Assembly (NCBI GenBank): GCA_038101125.1
Contig: JAYNVZ010000007.1
Location: 1 to 50,044, forward strand
Length of the DNA stretch: 50,044 nt
Reading direction: 5' to 3'
Source: GCA-2698665 sp038101125
GTDB lineage: Bacteria; Pseudomonadota; Gammaproteobacteria; GCA-002705445; GCA-002716945
Shown here: positions 1-8,074 of the stretch, one piece after another
Position numbering within the stretch: position 1 is the stretch's first letter
How the letters are laid out: every line of letters starts with the position of its first letter
The notes under the pieces: generated by a model
Told to the model about the DNA's origin: nothing
Seen by the model: only the letters and a program-made list of their open reading frames with translations
Database searches by the model: none
Made by a program: the position numbers and the translations under genes

Positions 1-1
1 T

Positions 2-790
2 GTTAAGTTTATGGGTGAAACCGCTAAAATTCTTAATCCAAATAAGAAAGTATTGATGCTAGATATTGAAGCTACATGCTCCTTGGACACTGGTTGTGAT
101 TATGCAGAGTTTAAAGAATTTTGTGATGCACATAATGATAGAGAAGTTGTTGTATATGCTAATACTAGCGCAAAAGTAAAATCAATTTCTGATTGGGTAG
201 TAACATCAAGTATAGCAGTGCCATTAATTGAACATCTTACTTCACTAGGTAAAAAACTTATTTGGGCTCCAGATAAATATTTAGGCAATTATGTTATTGA
301 TACCACGGGCGCTGATATGTTGTTATGGGATGGCTCGTGTATTGTACATGAAGAGTATAAAACGATTGAACTTAAGAATATGATAGCTAAGCATCCTGAC
401 TGCGATGTACTTGTTCATCCAGAATCACCTCGTAGCATCATCCAACTAGCAGATACTGTAGGCTCTACAACTAAGCTGATAGAAGCTTCAAAAGTTAGTA
501 AGAAAAAATACATTATCGTGGCCACAGAAAAAGGTATTTTATATCAAATGAAAAAATTCTCGCCTAACAAAATATTTTTAGAGGCGCCAACAGAAGGCGA
601 GGGTGCTACTTGTAAGAGTTGCGGAAGATGTCCATGGATGAATTTAAATATTGTTCAGAAGTTGTTGGATGTCTTTAATGCTAAAACAAATGAAATCATA
701 TTATCACGTGATATAATAGATAAAGCAAAAAAACCTATAGATAGAATGATAAACTTTAACCTAAATAATAAAATTAATAGGGCATCTTAA
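2..790 (+). CDS. nadA: Quinolinate synthase NadA (5' truncated by window edge)
   Basis: Cytoplasmic [4Fe-4S] enzyme that condenses iminoaspartate (made by NadB, also in this window) with dihydroxyacetone phosphate to give quinolinate for NAD synthesis. The reading frame is open from base 2 and reads VKFMGETAKILNP, a well-conserved internal NadA block, so about 80 N-terminal residues lie outside the window and the internal ATG at 11 is not the start. Visible signatures are EATCSLDTGC, WDGSCIVHEEY and CKSCGRCPWMNLN, which hold the three positions known to bind the cluster in E. coli NadA. HPESP and APTEGEGATC are also typical. The gene ends 1 nt before yebC. Identity is secure; only the N terminus is unseen. 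Confidence 0.96.
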   Translation, partial: VKFMGETAKILNPNKKVLMLDIEATCSLDTGCDYAEFKEFCDAHNDREVVVYANTSAKVKSISDWVVTSSIAVPLIEHLTSLGKKLIWAPDKYLGNYVIDTTGADMLLWDGSCIVHEEYKTIELKNMIAKHPDCDVLVHPESPRSIIQLADTVGSTTKLIEASKVSKKKYIIVATEKGILYQMKKFSPNKIFLEAPTEGEGATCKSCGRCPWMNLNIVQKLLDVFNAKTNEIILSRDIIDKAKKPIDRMINFNLNNKINRAS

Positions 791-791
791 T

Positions 792-1505
792 ATGGCAGGT
801 CATAGTAAATGGGCTAATATTCAACATAGAAAAAAGGCCCAGGATAACAAAAGAGGAAAGACCTTTACGAAAGTCATAAGAGAAATAACTGTGGCTGCAA
901 AAATGGGTGGAACTGATGCTTCCAGTAACTCAAGATTAAGACTTGCCCTCTCAAAAGCAAATGCATCAAATGTACCTAAAGATACTGTTAAAAGAGCAAT
1001 TGATAAAGCCTCCGGTCAAAATAATGATAGTTATGAGGAAATAACATATGAAGGTTATGGCCCAAAAGGAATCGCAGTTATTGTTGAATGTCTCACTGAT
1101 AATAAAAATAGAACTGTATCAGATCTAAGACATGTCTTGTCGAAAAATGGAGGTAGCCTTGGGACGAATGGATCAGTGTCGCATCTATTTAGAAAGGTGG
1201 GGGTTATGAAATTAAATAATATATCAGAGGATGCTCTTGTAGAACATATGGATGACATTGATCTTGAAGATTTTGAGATGATTGATTCTGGATGTATTGT
1301 TTTTACAAAACCTACTGAACTTTTTAATACTAAAAAATATTTTGAATCAAAATCAATAGATGTCAAAGATGAAGAGATTATAATGGATCCTTTAACGACC
1401 ATAGATATCTCTAATGAAGATTCTGAAAAAATATCTGACTTATCAAATAAAATAGAGGAGCTAGATGATGTTCAGAATGTTTATATGAACAGCAATCTAT
1501 CTTAA
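792..1505 (+). CDS. yebC: YebC/TACO1 family regulatory protein
   Basis: A 237-residue YebC-family protein, close to the usual 240-250. The N terminus MAGHSKWANIQHRKKAQD is the family hallmark, followed by GKTFTKVIREI and a middle block YEGYGPKGIAVIVECLTDN. Family members are annotated as DNA-binding transcriptional regulators, and some have more recently been linked to relief of polyproline ribosome stalling; the sequence does not say which role applies. It starts 1 nt after nadA and ends 1 nt before ruvC, so the genes are probably co-transcribed. yebC-ruvC is a common bacterial pairing. Confidence 0.95.
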   Translation: MAGHSKWANIQHRKKAQDNKRGKTFTKVIREITVAAKMGGTDASSNSRLRLALSKANASNVPKDTVKRAIDKASGQNNDSYEEITYEGYGPKGIAVIVECLTDNKNRTVSDLRHVLSKNGGSLGTNGSVSHLFRKVGVMKLNNISEDALVEHMDDIDLEDFEMIDSGCIVFTKPTELFNTKKYFESKSIDVKDEEIIMDPLTTIDISNEDSEKISDLSNKIEELDDVQNVYMNSNLS

Positions 1506-1506
1506 A

Positions 1507-2007
1507 ATGACTACTATATTGGGTATCGATCCTGGAACGAATATCACTGGTTTTGGTGTAATCAAATTATCAAAAAATGCAGATATCTCATATGTATATC
1601 ATGGAGTCATTAAAACAGGTATAAAAAATAGATACACAACTAAGCTTTCTATGATAAACCAAGCGACTACAGACATTATTCAAAAATATAAACCTGATCA
1701 TGTGGCAATTGAATCAGTTTTTTTTAGCGTCAATGCTGGTACTGCTATAAAATTAGGGCAAGCTAGAGGTGCTGCTATTTGTGCATGTGGTCGAGAAGCT
1801 CTTGATATTTTCGAATATAGCCCAAGAAGAGTTAAAATGATTGTTACAACAAATGGTGCTGCTGATAAAGAACAATTACAAAAAAAAGTTAAATCAATTC
1901 TTAACATTAGAAGAAAATTAGAAATTGATGCATCTGATGCACTTGGAGTTGCAATATGTCATGGCATGACGTTAGTTAGTGACCCTGATTCTTTAAAACT
2001 AATCTGA
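1507..2007 (+). CDS. ruvC: Holliday junction resolvase RuvC
   Basis: Dimeric endonuclease that resolves Holliday junctions after RuvAB branch migration. Length 166, near the E. coli 173. The first catalytic acid is D8 in GIDPGTNITGFGVI, the second is the Glu of HVAIESVFF, and the last pair sits in EIDASDALGVAICHG, giving the expected D-E-D-D set of the RNase H-like fold. In many gammaproteobacteria ruvA and ruvB follow directly; here the next genes are queE and queC, so ruvAB must lie elsewhere if present. It is 4 nt from queE. Confidence 0.96.
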   Translation: MTTILGIDPGTNITGFGVIKLSKNADISYVYHGVIKTGIKNRYTTKLSMINQATTDIIQKYKPDHVAIESVFFSVNAGTAIKLGQARGAAICACGREALDIFEYSPRRVKMIVTTNGAADKEQLQKKVKSILNIRRKLEIDASDALGVAICHGMTLVSDPDSLKLI

Positions 2008-2011
2008 TCTT

Positions 2012-2653
2012 ATGAGTAATTTAATAATTAATGAAATTTTTTATTCAATACAAGGTGAAAGCTTATCAACCGGATTACCCACTATTTTTATTAGATTGAC
2101 TGGCTGCCCATTAAGATGTCAGTATTGTGATACATCTTATGCTTTTACTGAAGGCAGAAAGATGTCATTCCAAGAAATTATTGATGATATTAAAAAATAT
2201 AACTGTAAGAATATTACAATAACTGGTGGTGAGCCGTTGTCACAAAAAAATACCAAACAACTTATTGATGAACTCATAGATCTCAATTATGAAATTTCAA
2301 TAGAAACGAGTAATGCAATTTCTATTGAGGGACTGAATGAATTAGTTACTATTGTACTTGATGTAAAAACACCAGATTCTGATGAGTCAGATAATAATAT
2401 TGTAGATAATTATAAATTTCTAAAAAAAACTGATCAAGTAAAGTTTGTAATCTGTAGTATCGATGATTATGAATGGTCCAAAAACTATATTCTCAAGCAT
2501 GACCTGAATAATATTTGCAAGATTTTAATGTCGCCTAGTGATGGTCAAATGGATATACGTATATTGGCTGAAAATATGTTAAGCGATAATATTGAGGCGA
2601 GATTACAGACTCAATTGCATAAGATTATTTGGAACAATGAACGTGGTAGATAG
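2012..2653 (+). CDS. queE: 7-carboxy-7-deazaguanine synthase QueE
   Basis: Radical-SAM enzyme that converts 6-carboxytetrahydropterin to 7-carboxy-7-deazaguanine in the queuosine pathway. The radical-SAM cluster motif is C32-x3-C36-x2-C39 (GCPLRCQYCDTSY), followed by TGGEPL, which contacts SAM. NEIFYSIQGES at the N terminus is the QueE substrate-binding signature. Length 213 fits the family. The next gene, queC, supplies the following step, and the two overlap by 17 nt, indicating translational coupling. Confidence 0.95.
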   Translation: MSNLIINEIFYSIQGESLSTGLPTIFIRLTGCPLRCQYCDTSYAFTEGRKMSFQEIIDDIKKYNCKNITITGGEPLSQKNTKQLIDELIDLNYEISIETSNAISIEGLNELVTIVLDVKTPDSDESDNNIVDNYKFLKKTDQVKFVICSIDDYEWSKNYILKHDLNNICKILMSPSDGQMDIRILAENMLSDNIEARLQTQLHKIIWNNERGR

Positions 2654-3326
2654 TAAAAACGCACTAGTTTTATTTTCGGGTGGCTTAGATTCAACTACTA
2701 CTCTTATATATGCTTTATCCAAAGGTTTCAATGTTGTTGCTCTAACCATTAATTATAAACAAAGACATTGTTACGAGATTGAGGCCAGTAAAAAAATAGT
2801 AGATAAGTATCCTAATGTAGATCAAATAATATTTGATATCGATTTAAGCAAAATCGGTGGCTCTGCTTTAACTGATGAAGAATTAGATGTGCCAAGTACT
2901 AGTTCAGCAGGAATACCGATTACATATGTTCCAGCGAGGAATACAATATTTTTATCTATAGCAGCATCTTATGCTGAAAAATTTTCTATAAGAGATATTT
3001 TTATAGGAGTTAATGCTATAGATTATTCAGGTTATCCAGATTGCAGACCTGAGTACATAAATTCTTATGAGACTATGATAAATTTGGGTACCAAGGCTGG
3101 CTCTGAAGGATTGCCATTTAAAATACATACTCCTTTGATTAATCTCTCTAAATCAGAAATTATTAAGATGGGTTCTGAGCTAAACGTTGATTATAGTGAT
3201 ACTGTATCTTGCTATTCTCTGAATAATCATGGCGAAGCATGTGGCGAATGTGATTCTTGTCACTTTAGAAAACAGGGTTTTATAGATGCTGGCATTAATG
3301 ATCCCACTAATTATAAAAAAAAATAA
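2637..3326 (+). CDS. queC: 7-cyano-7-deazaguanine synthase QueC
   Basis: ATP-dependent enzyme that turns 7-carboxy-7-deazaguanine into preQ0. The PP-loop is SGGLDS at residues 14-19, and the zinc site is the C-terminal cluster CYSLNNHGEACGECDSCHF (C-x9-C-x2-C-x2-C). An in-frame ATG exists at 2592, but that would add 15 residues deep inside queE. The ATG at 2637 gives 229 residues with the glycine-rich loop at the usual distance, matching the E. coli length of 231. With queE it makes two consecutive steps toward queuosine; queD and queF are not visible in the window. Confidence 0.94.
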   Translation: MNVVDSKNALVLFSGGLDSTTTLIYALSKGFNVVALTINYKQRHCYEIEASKKIVDKYPNVDQIIFDIDLSKIGGSALTDEELDVPSTSSAGIPITYVPARNTIFLSIAASYAEKFSIRDIFIGVNAIDYSGYPDCRPEYINSYETMINLGTKAGSEGLPFKIHTPLINLSKSEIIKMGSELNVDYSDTVSCYSLNNHGEACGECDSCHFRKQGFIDAGINDPTNYKKK

Positions 3327-3395
3327 AAAATATAATGCTTATATTAATTTTTGCTAATATAATTAATGAAATTTAAATTTTAGATAAGAGGATTT

Positions 3396-4595
3396 ATGGA
3401 AGTAGCCACACAATTATTGATCTATATAGGGATACTTGGATTTATTCTGGGTTTTGTTGTAACAAAAACTAACTTTTGCACTATGGGTGCAGTATCTGAT
3501 TGGGTCAATATTGGTGATCTCTCAAGGTTTAAATCATGGATGCTGGCAGCTGCGATTGCAATATTAGGCGTAGCAATACTAAATTTTTTATCATTCTTTG
3601 ATATAAATGATTCCAGGATTCCATATAGAAATTCTCTCCTAGCATGGCCACGATATGTAATTGGAGGCCTTATGTTTGGTATTGGCATGACATATGCTAG
3701 TGGATGTGGAAATAAAGTGTTAATTAGAGTTGGCGGTGGTAATTTAAAATCTTTAGTAGTATTGATTGTTGCAGGTATTATGGCTTATGTTATGACTAGA
3801 ACTGATTTCTATGGAATAATCTTTCATAGCTGGATGAACCCTATTAGTCTTGATTTAGCTCAAATAGGAATACTAGACCAATCACTACCTACTATCATAT
3901 CTTCTACATTTTCAATTAATAATAGTGCTAATTTTAACCTCATAATAGGTGTTATAGTCTCATCAATAATGATCTTTATGATATTTAAATCCGGCAAGTT
4001 CATACAAAATTTTGATAATGTATTTAGTGGCATTATTGTGGGCTTGGTAATTGTAATGGCATGGCTATTAACAGGAGGAGTGACTGGTCAAGAGTGGATT
4101 GAAGCTAATGACTTTTTAGATGATCCTCTACCTGGTGTTGGCATGCAGTCATTCACTTTTATTAATCCGATGGGCGAAACATTGATTTTTGCTGGCAATG
4201 TCCCTAATTTGTATTATTTAACTTTTGGTGTAACTGCTCTTTTATCAGTAATAACTGGGGCTTTTGTTTATTCTATTTTATCTAACAACTTCAGAATTGA
4301 ATGGTTTTTATCTAAACAAGACTTTATTAGGCACATTATAGGTGCGGTTTTAATAGGTATTGGTGGTGTTTTAGCTATGGGCTGTACAATTGGTCAAGGC
4401 GTTACTGGAGTTTCAACTCTAGCAATAGGTTCTTTCATTACCCTTATATTTATAATATTAGGTGCTGCGATCACTATGAAAGTAGAATTTTACAACGCGG
4501 TCTATGAAGATTGTAGTTTTTTTGATAGTCTTAGGTCTTCATTAGCAGATTTGAGTTTAATACCAAATAGATTTAGAAAGCTTGAGAAAATATAA
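3396..4595 (+). CDS. YeeE/YedE family sulfur-compound permease (thiosulfate uptake type)
   Basis: Integral membrane protein of 399 residues with about ten hydrophobic segments. It carries the three family cysteine motifs: NFCTMGAVSDW (C28), ASGCGNKVLIRVGGG (C104) and MGCTIGQGVTG (C330). In characterised YeeE/TsuA proteins such cysteines relay thiosulfate through the membrane; other YedE relatives have been tied to selenium or other sulfur compounds, so the substrate is inferred. A good ribosome site (AGAGG) precedes ATG 3396 after a 69-nt AT-rich spacer. Context with soxXYZA and tusA supports a sulfur role. The stop codon ends 1 nt before tRNA-Lys. Confidence 0.88.
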   Translation: MEVATQLLIYIGILGFILGFVVTKTNFCTMGAVSDWVNIGDLSRFKSWMLAAAIAILGVAILNFLSFFDINDSRIPYRNSLLAWPRYVIGGLMFGIGMTYASGCGNKVLIRVGGGNLKSLVVLIVAGIMAYVMTRTDFYGIIFHSWMNPISLDLAQIGILDQSLPTIISSTFSINNSANFNLIIGVIVSSIMIFMIFKSGKFIQNFDNVFSGIIVGLVIVMAWLLTGGVTGQEWIEANDFLDDPLPGVGMQSFTFINPMGETLIFAGNVPNLYYLTFGVTALLSVITGAFVYSILSNNFRIEWFLSKQDFIRHIIGAVLIGIGGVLAMGCTIGQGVTGVSTLAIGSFITLIFIILGAAITMKVEFYNAVYEDCSFFDSLRSSLADLSLIPNRFRKLEKI

Positions 4596-4596
4596 T

Positions 4597-4669
4597 GGGG
4601 CGTTAGCTCAGTTGGTAGAGCAGTGGCCTTTTAAGCCATTTGTCACTGGTTCGAATCCAGTACGCCCTA
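4597..4669 (+). tRNA. tRNA-Lys (anticodon UUU)
   Basis: A 73-nt cloverleaf. The acceptor stem GGGGCGT pairs with ACGCCCT (first pair G-U). The D arm contains AGCTCAGTTGGTAGAGC. The anticodon stem GTGGC/GCCAT encloses the loop CTTTTAA with anticodon TTT at 4630-4632. The T arm is CTGGTTCGAATCCAG. The discriminator is A, and CCA is not encoded, so it must be added enzymatically. It sits between the YedE stop (1 nt upstream) and the hydrolase ATG (12 nt downstream), so it may be released from a shared transcript by RNase P and 3' processing. Confidence 0.97.
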
Positions 4670-4681
4670 TATTATAATATT

Positions 4682-5524
4682 ATGAAGAATATTTTATTAA
4701 CAATTCTAATTTTTTTCTCATCATATGTTCTATCGGATACTGTCCAACAAAACAAACTAAATGCTTTCTATTCAGCCCAAGATAATAAAACTGAATCAAT
4801 AGCTCTTCTATTACATGGAACTCGTGGTCATAAAAACTTAGAGCTAATATCGTCTCTCCGAGAATCATTATTAGATATTGGCATCGATAGTTTGTCTATA
4901 AATTTAAGTTATGGCATAGTCGATAGAAATAATGATTTTTTGCCCTGCGATATACATCATCAACATACTATCAAAGATTCATTAGATGAAATTAAATTAT
5001 GGTATAATTTCATAAATAAAAAAGGATATACTAAGATTTATCTTATCGGTCATTCTAGAGGAGCGGTAGATATTCTAAATTTTTATTTAAATGAAAAAGA
5101 TGATTTGATGAATCTTGATACTATTTTTCTTTTAGCTCCAATAATTGATTCAGATTATAATCATAAAATTAACTATCAAAAAAACCATAATATTGATCTA
5201 GAATCTATAAATATTGAGGAGGATCTAAAAATTAATTTCATGGGTTGTGATAAAGCTTTAGTCAGTGGCGAAACTTTCAAAAGTTATTATTATAATCCAG
5301 AGACGAAAAGTTTAATCGAGGCTCTTAAATTATCTTCGATACAAACAAGAGTGATCACAGGTTCTGAAGATAAAATAACACCGAATACTCATCAACTAGT
5401 CAATGATTTAATATCAGAGAAGAAAAATATAAGATTATTTCAAATTGATGGTTCAGATCATTTCTTTCGAGATTTTTATTTCGATGATTTAATGGAAATT
5501 ATATCTACCGAAGTTGAAAAATAA
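4682..5524 (+). CDS. Secreted alpha/beta-hydrolase of unknown substrate
   Basis: A 280-residue protein with a signal peptide (MKNILLTILIFFSSYVLSDT), so it is probably periplasmic. It has the alpha/beta-hydrolase layout: LLLHGTRGHKN as oxyanion-side loop, nucleophile elbow GHSRG with S125, acid candidate D230 in TGSEDKITP, and H260 in DGSDHFF. A longer in-frame start at 4640 would begin inside tRNA-Lys, so ATG 4682 is chosen. It abuts the convergent lipoprotein gene with no spacer. The substrate is not predictable; placement between a sulfur permease and sox genes is suggestive only. Confidence 0.82.
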   Translation: MKNILLTILIFFSSYVLSDTVQQNKLNAFYSAQDNKTESIALLLHGTRGHKNLELISSLRESLLDIGIDSLSINLSYGIVDRNNDFLPCDIHHQHTIKDSLDEIKLWYNFINKKGYTKIYLIGHSRGAVDILNFYLNEKDDLMNLDTIFLLAPIIDSDYNHKINYQKNHNIDLESINIEEDLKINFMGCDKALVSGETFKSYYYNPETKSLIEALKLSSIQTRVITGSEDKITPNTHQLVNDLISEKKNIRLFQIDGSDHFFRDFYFDDLMEIISTEVEK

Positions 5525-6043
5525 TTACTGGATAGTAAATGGTTCTTCCAATGTATTCGATTCTTGATTGTTTATATTGATACTTCTGTTTATAGTAGTG
5601 TCAGATTTTGGCCCAATTGTAACTTCTGATGTAGAATTATCAAAAACTCTTCTGTTAACTTTAATCGTGGCAAACTTATCTTCTTTATCAAAATTAAGTA
5701 AAATAAAATCACTTCTAACTATAGCAATCTCTGACCAGCCTGCATCTCTCATGCTTACTCTGTAAAACTCTACAACTTCATCTGCAGAAATTTCATGAAT
5801 TAAGTACAATACACCTGTAAATCTAGATCCTTCTCCAAAAATTATTGTTTTGTCTGTCACATACTTAGAATTCTCTGGGATAGGTATTGATATCTGTAGT
5901 CTTTTGTTAAGACTAATTTCTTTAATTTCAGATGAAGATTCTTCGTTATTTGCCATTAAGCCATTGATAGTCGCACATGATGTTATACAAAGTGGCATAA
6001 CTATCAGGAGTAGTAATCTAGTGGAAATGCTTTTAAATACCAT
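5525..6043 (-). CDS. Predicted lipoprotein of unknown function, last gene of the sox cluster
   Basis: A 172-residue protein with a lipoprotein signal: positive start, hydrophobic core LLLLIVMPL and lipobox ITSC, so it is probably anchored in a membrane facing the periplasm. The ATG at 6043 places the signal at the N terminus; an upstream start at 6079 would add 12 charged residues before it and run into soxA. The mature part contains VVEFYRVSMRDAGWSE, a pattern seen in several small lipoprotein families, then IKVNRRV and a Ser/Asn/Thr-rich tail. I recognise no named family. It follows soxA by 13 nt and probably shares its transcript. Confidence 0.75.
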   Translation of the reverse strand: MVFKSISTRLLLLIVMPLCITSCATINGLMANNEESSSEIKEISLNKRLQISIPIPENSKYVTDKTIIFGEGSRFTGVLYLIHEISADEVVEFYRVSMRDAGWSEIAIVRSDFILLNFDKEDKFATIKVNRRVFDNSTSEVTIGPKSDTTINRSININNQESNTLEEPFTIQ

Positions 6044-6056
6044 ATATTTATTATAC

Positions 6057-6893
6057 CTACTTTCTTGACCCTGGACCATTAATTTCTAGTCCATTACTCA
6101 TGTACGTAATAAAATATTCAAGGTTTCTGTATTCCTCATTTTGCGCCTTGAAAGGCTTATGTCTGACTCTACTTAGGCAACCAGCAAATCTTTCGTGTAG
6201 AGTTACCAGTCTGCCAGCCCCCGATCTATATGCCGGGAAATGGGTCGTATGTCCGATTGCTGGACTTGGTATATCTGCTCTTAATTTAATACCAGTTTTA
6301 TAAACATGACAATCAGCACATGAAAAATTTAATTGACCTACTTTTGTAAAATAGAGTTTTTTCCCATGCTCGTACGCTTCCAAAGCTTTTTGGTTATTTG
6401 GTATTTCAAGATTAATTTTGTTACCTCTTGATGTATATGCCATGTATGCAGATATATCAGCCATTGGCCCGCCTTTGTAGTAGCTAAGCGGCTTTTCACC
6501 ATTCTTTTTTCTACAGTTATTGATCGCTAGCTCAAGAGTCATTACCATATTCTTGTCTTCATCAAAAAATGGGTAATTCTGGCGAATACCTATTCCGCCA
6601 TTCTCAAAACACTGAGCATATGTGTTTCCATTCTTAAAAGGAGTATTGAATAGTTCTTCTCCATTTTCTACATTTATTTCATAAGGAGGAAAATCTTCTA
6701 TTGATTCCCATTGTTCCCTTGAAGATGAATCTATTGAATAAACACCATTTTTATAGTCACTATATTCAGTGTTAGGAAATAATTTTTCAAAATGATCATG
6801 AAATAGCTCTCTATCTTCTTCAGGGCTAGCATAAATACCAACACTAAAAAGAAGAAAGCTTATTGCAAAAAAATTAGAAAAATTTGTTTTCAT
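6057..6893 (-). CDS. soxA: SoxA, cytochrome c subunit of SoxXA (L-cysteine S-thiosulfotransferase)
   Basis: Periplasmic cytochrome that, with SoxX, oxidatively links thiosulfate to the SoxY carrier cysteine. A signal peptide (first ~22 residues, ending GIYA) is followed by SoxA sequence. One heme motif, C192-A-D-C195-H196, is visible. The catalytic cysteine is C239 in GCLSRVRHKPF, the conserved position of the heme-ligating persulfide. With only one CxxCH it is a monoheme-type SoxA; the N-terminal heme site of diheme forms is absent. Six nt separate it from soxZ, within a soxX-Y-Z-A operon. Confidence 0.95.
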   Translation of the reverse strand: MKTNFSNFFAISFLLFSVGIYASPEEDRELFHDHFEKLFPNTEYSDYKNGVYSIDSSSREQWESIEDFPPYEINVENGEELFNTPFKNGNTYAQCFENGGIGIRQNYPFFDEDKNMVMTLELAINNCRKKNGEKPLSYYKGGPMADISAYMAYTSRGNKINLEIPNNQKALEAYEHGKKLYFTKVGQLNFSCADCHVYKTGIKLRADIPSPAIGHTTHFPAYRSGAGRLVTLHERFAGCLSRVRHKPFKAQNEEYRNLEYFITYMSNGLEINGPGSRK

Positions 6894-6899
6894 GAATTA

Positions 6900-7208
6900 T
6901 TATTTGACCTCAGCTGTTTTTGAATCAGTGTTGCCTTTATTGTCTGTCCATTTTAGCTCAACCTTATCACCTTTTGAGCCACTATAGACAAAAGTTAAAT
7001 ATGGATTTTTAGATACCGCTGGACCCCAATGCACAGTAATTACCTCATCTCCATTAGCTTTACCTACTACTTCTTGAATAAAGTGTGCTGGTATTTTTCC
7101 GCCAGTCTTTTTGTCTTTTCTTTGTCCAGTTTCCATAGGATGTTTCATTAAAGCCTTTACTGTTACTGCTCCTTTGCTTTCTTTTGCTCTTATTTTAATA
7201 GTACTCAT
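6900..7208 (-). CDS. soxZ: SoxZ, thiosulfate-oxidation carrier subunit
   Basis: A 102-residue partner of SoxY, usual size. Recognised by MSTIKIRAKES, LMKHPMETGQRKD, the block PAHFIQEV, and the immunoglobulin-like C-terminal half with VHWGPAVSKNPYL. It has no signal peptide, as expected: SoxZ is known to be exported bound to Tat-targeted SoxY. It lies 5 nt downstream of soxY and 6 nt upstream of soxA. Confidence 0.96.
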   Translation of the reverse strand: MSTIKIRAKESKGAVTVKALMKHPMETGQRKDKKTGGKIPAHFIQEVVGKANGDEVITVHWGPAVSKNPYLTFVYSGSKGDKVELKWTDNKGNTDSKTAEVK

Positions 7209-7213
7209 TTTGT

Positions 7214-7678
7214 TTAGCCTCCACAGCCACCGATTGTTATTTTAACTTCTTTAGCTGAAGTATAGATTTTACCATTACTCTTTACAGCCGCCATAACTGT
7301 AGATGTCTTTCCCATTTTTATCCTAGTGCCGATGATTGGTCTAGATTTTGATGAAAAATTATAGCCACTAGATAGTGGCTGAGGATTATTTTCGACAAAT
7401 AACATTATAGACTCAACATTATCTAAACTAGTTTTTACGTTAACAGGAACGATTGCTCCATTTTCGGCAATATCTGGAACTTTTAGTTTCACCTTAGAAC
7501 TTTCCTCGAGATTATCATGACCGTAAACACTTTTAATTGATTCACCTAAATCTGTGATATCAAAAGACTCTTTTGGCCAGCCAGCATACACGCGTTTTGG
7601 TTTAATCATCAAGCCTGCAAGTGTTGTAATCGTTGCTGCAGTTATTAATGAATTTTTTAAAAAATTTCTTCTGTTCAT
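7214..7678 (-). CDS. soxY: SoxY, covalent sulfur-carrier protein
   Basis: A 154-residue periplasmic carrier on whose C-terminal cysteine the thiosulfate-derived sulfane chain is built. The end IGGCGG puts the carrier cysteine at C152, the defining SoxY tail. The N terminus NRRNFLK plus a hydrophobic stretch is a twin-arginine signal, with likely cleavage after VYA. The last codons lie 5 nt before soxZ, consistent with coupled expression of the SoxYZ pair. Confidence 0.97.
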   Translation of the reverse strand: MNRRNFLKNSLITAATITTLAGLMIKPKRVYAGWPKESFDITDLGESIKSVYGHDNLEESSKVKLKVPDIAENGAIVPVNVKTSLDNVESIMLFVENNPQPLSSGYNFSSKSRPIIGTRIKMGKTSTVMAAVKSNGKIYTSAKEVKITIGGCGG

Positions 7679-7687
7679 GTTGTTACC

Positions 7688-8029
7688 TCAAAGAGTATAT
7701 AGATACTCTATTATTTTATTAATCTCATCTTTTGTTATGGCTCCATGCTTACCAAATGGCGGCATGAATGTGTTGGGATTGTTCTTTGTTGGATCCCATA
7801 TTTGATTAAAAAGAACTTGTTTGTCTGGGAAACGCGCTTTCATAGCTATCAGCGGAGGACCACTATTTCCAGCTAGTTCTCCATCATCAATCATATGACA
7901 TGCCAAACAGTTACCTTTTTTTCTATCAAAAGCTAGTTTCTTACCTTCTGCAATATCATTAGAATATGTAGGCATATTAATGCTCAAAATCAATGATAGA
8001 GACAAAGTTATGTTTTTTATAGCGTTCAT
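7688..8029 (-). CDS. soxX: SoxX, monoheme cytochrome c subunit of SoxXA
   Basis: A 113-residue periplasmic cytochrome c. The heme motif is C41-L-A-C44-H45, and the axial methionine is likely in FMPPFGKHG. A signal peptide (NITLSLSLILSI) precedes the mature part. A GTG 9 nt upstream (8038) is possible, but the GTGAG around it looks better as the ribosome site for ATG 8029. It is first in the minus-strand soxXYZA operon. SoxB and SoxCD are not in this window, so a truncated pathway with sulfur-storing or Dsr-linked oxidation is possible but cannot be shown here. Confidence 0.93.
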   Translation of the reverse strand: MNAIKNITLSLSLILSINMPTYSNDIAEGKKLAFDRKKGNCLACHMIDDGELAGNSGPPLIAMKARFPDKQVLFNQIWDPTKNNPNTFMPPFGKHGAITKDEINKIIEYLYTL

Positions 8030-8040
8030 ATTTCTCACTT

Positions 8041-8046
8041 ATTATA
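8041..8046 (-). promoter_or_regulatory. Candidate -10 element of the sox operon promoter
   Basis: On the minus strand this reads TATAAT, preceded by GTAC, 11 nt before the soxX ATG. The only candidate -35 at 17-18 nt spacing is a T-run, which is weak. A start about 7 nt after this box would leave almost no leader, so the true promoter may lie further upstream toward the bepA end. Confidence 0.3.
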
Positions 8047-8074
8047 GTACCGATAGCATAATAAAAAAACTACT

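Noticed and set aside
2592..2636. Longer QueC starting at the internal ATG of queE
   Set aside because: The extra 15 residues (MRRDYRLNCIRLFGT) resemble no QueC N terminus and lie in the coding end of queE; ATG 2637 fits the family length.
6100..6303. Open frame on the plus strand opposite soxA
   Set aside because: It is antisense to a strongly supported cytochrome gene, shows no conserved motif or ribosome site, and such shadow frames are frequent throughout the window.
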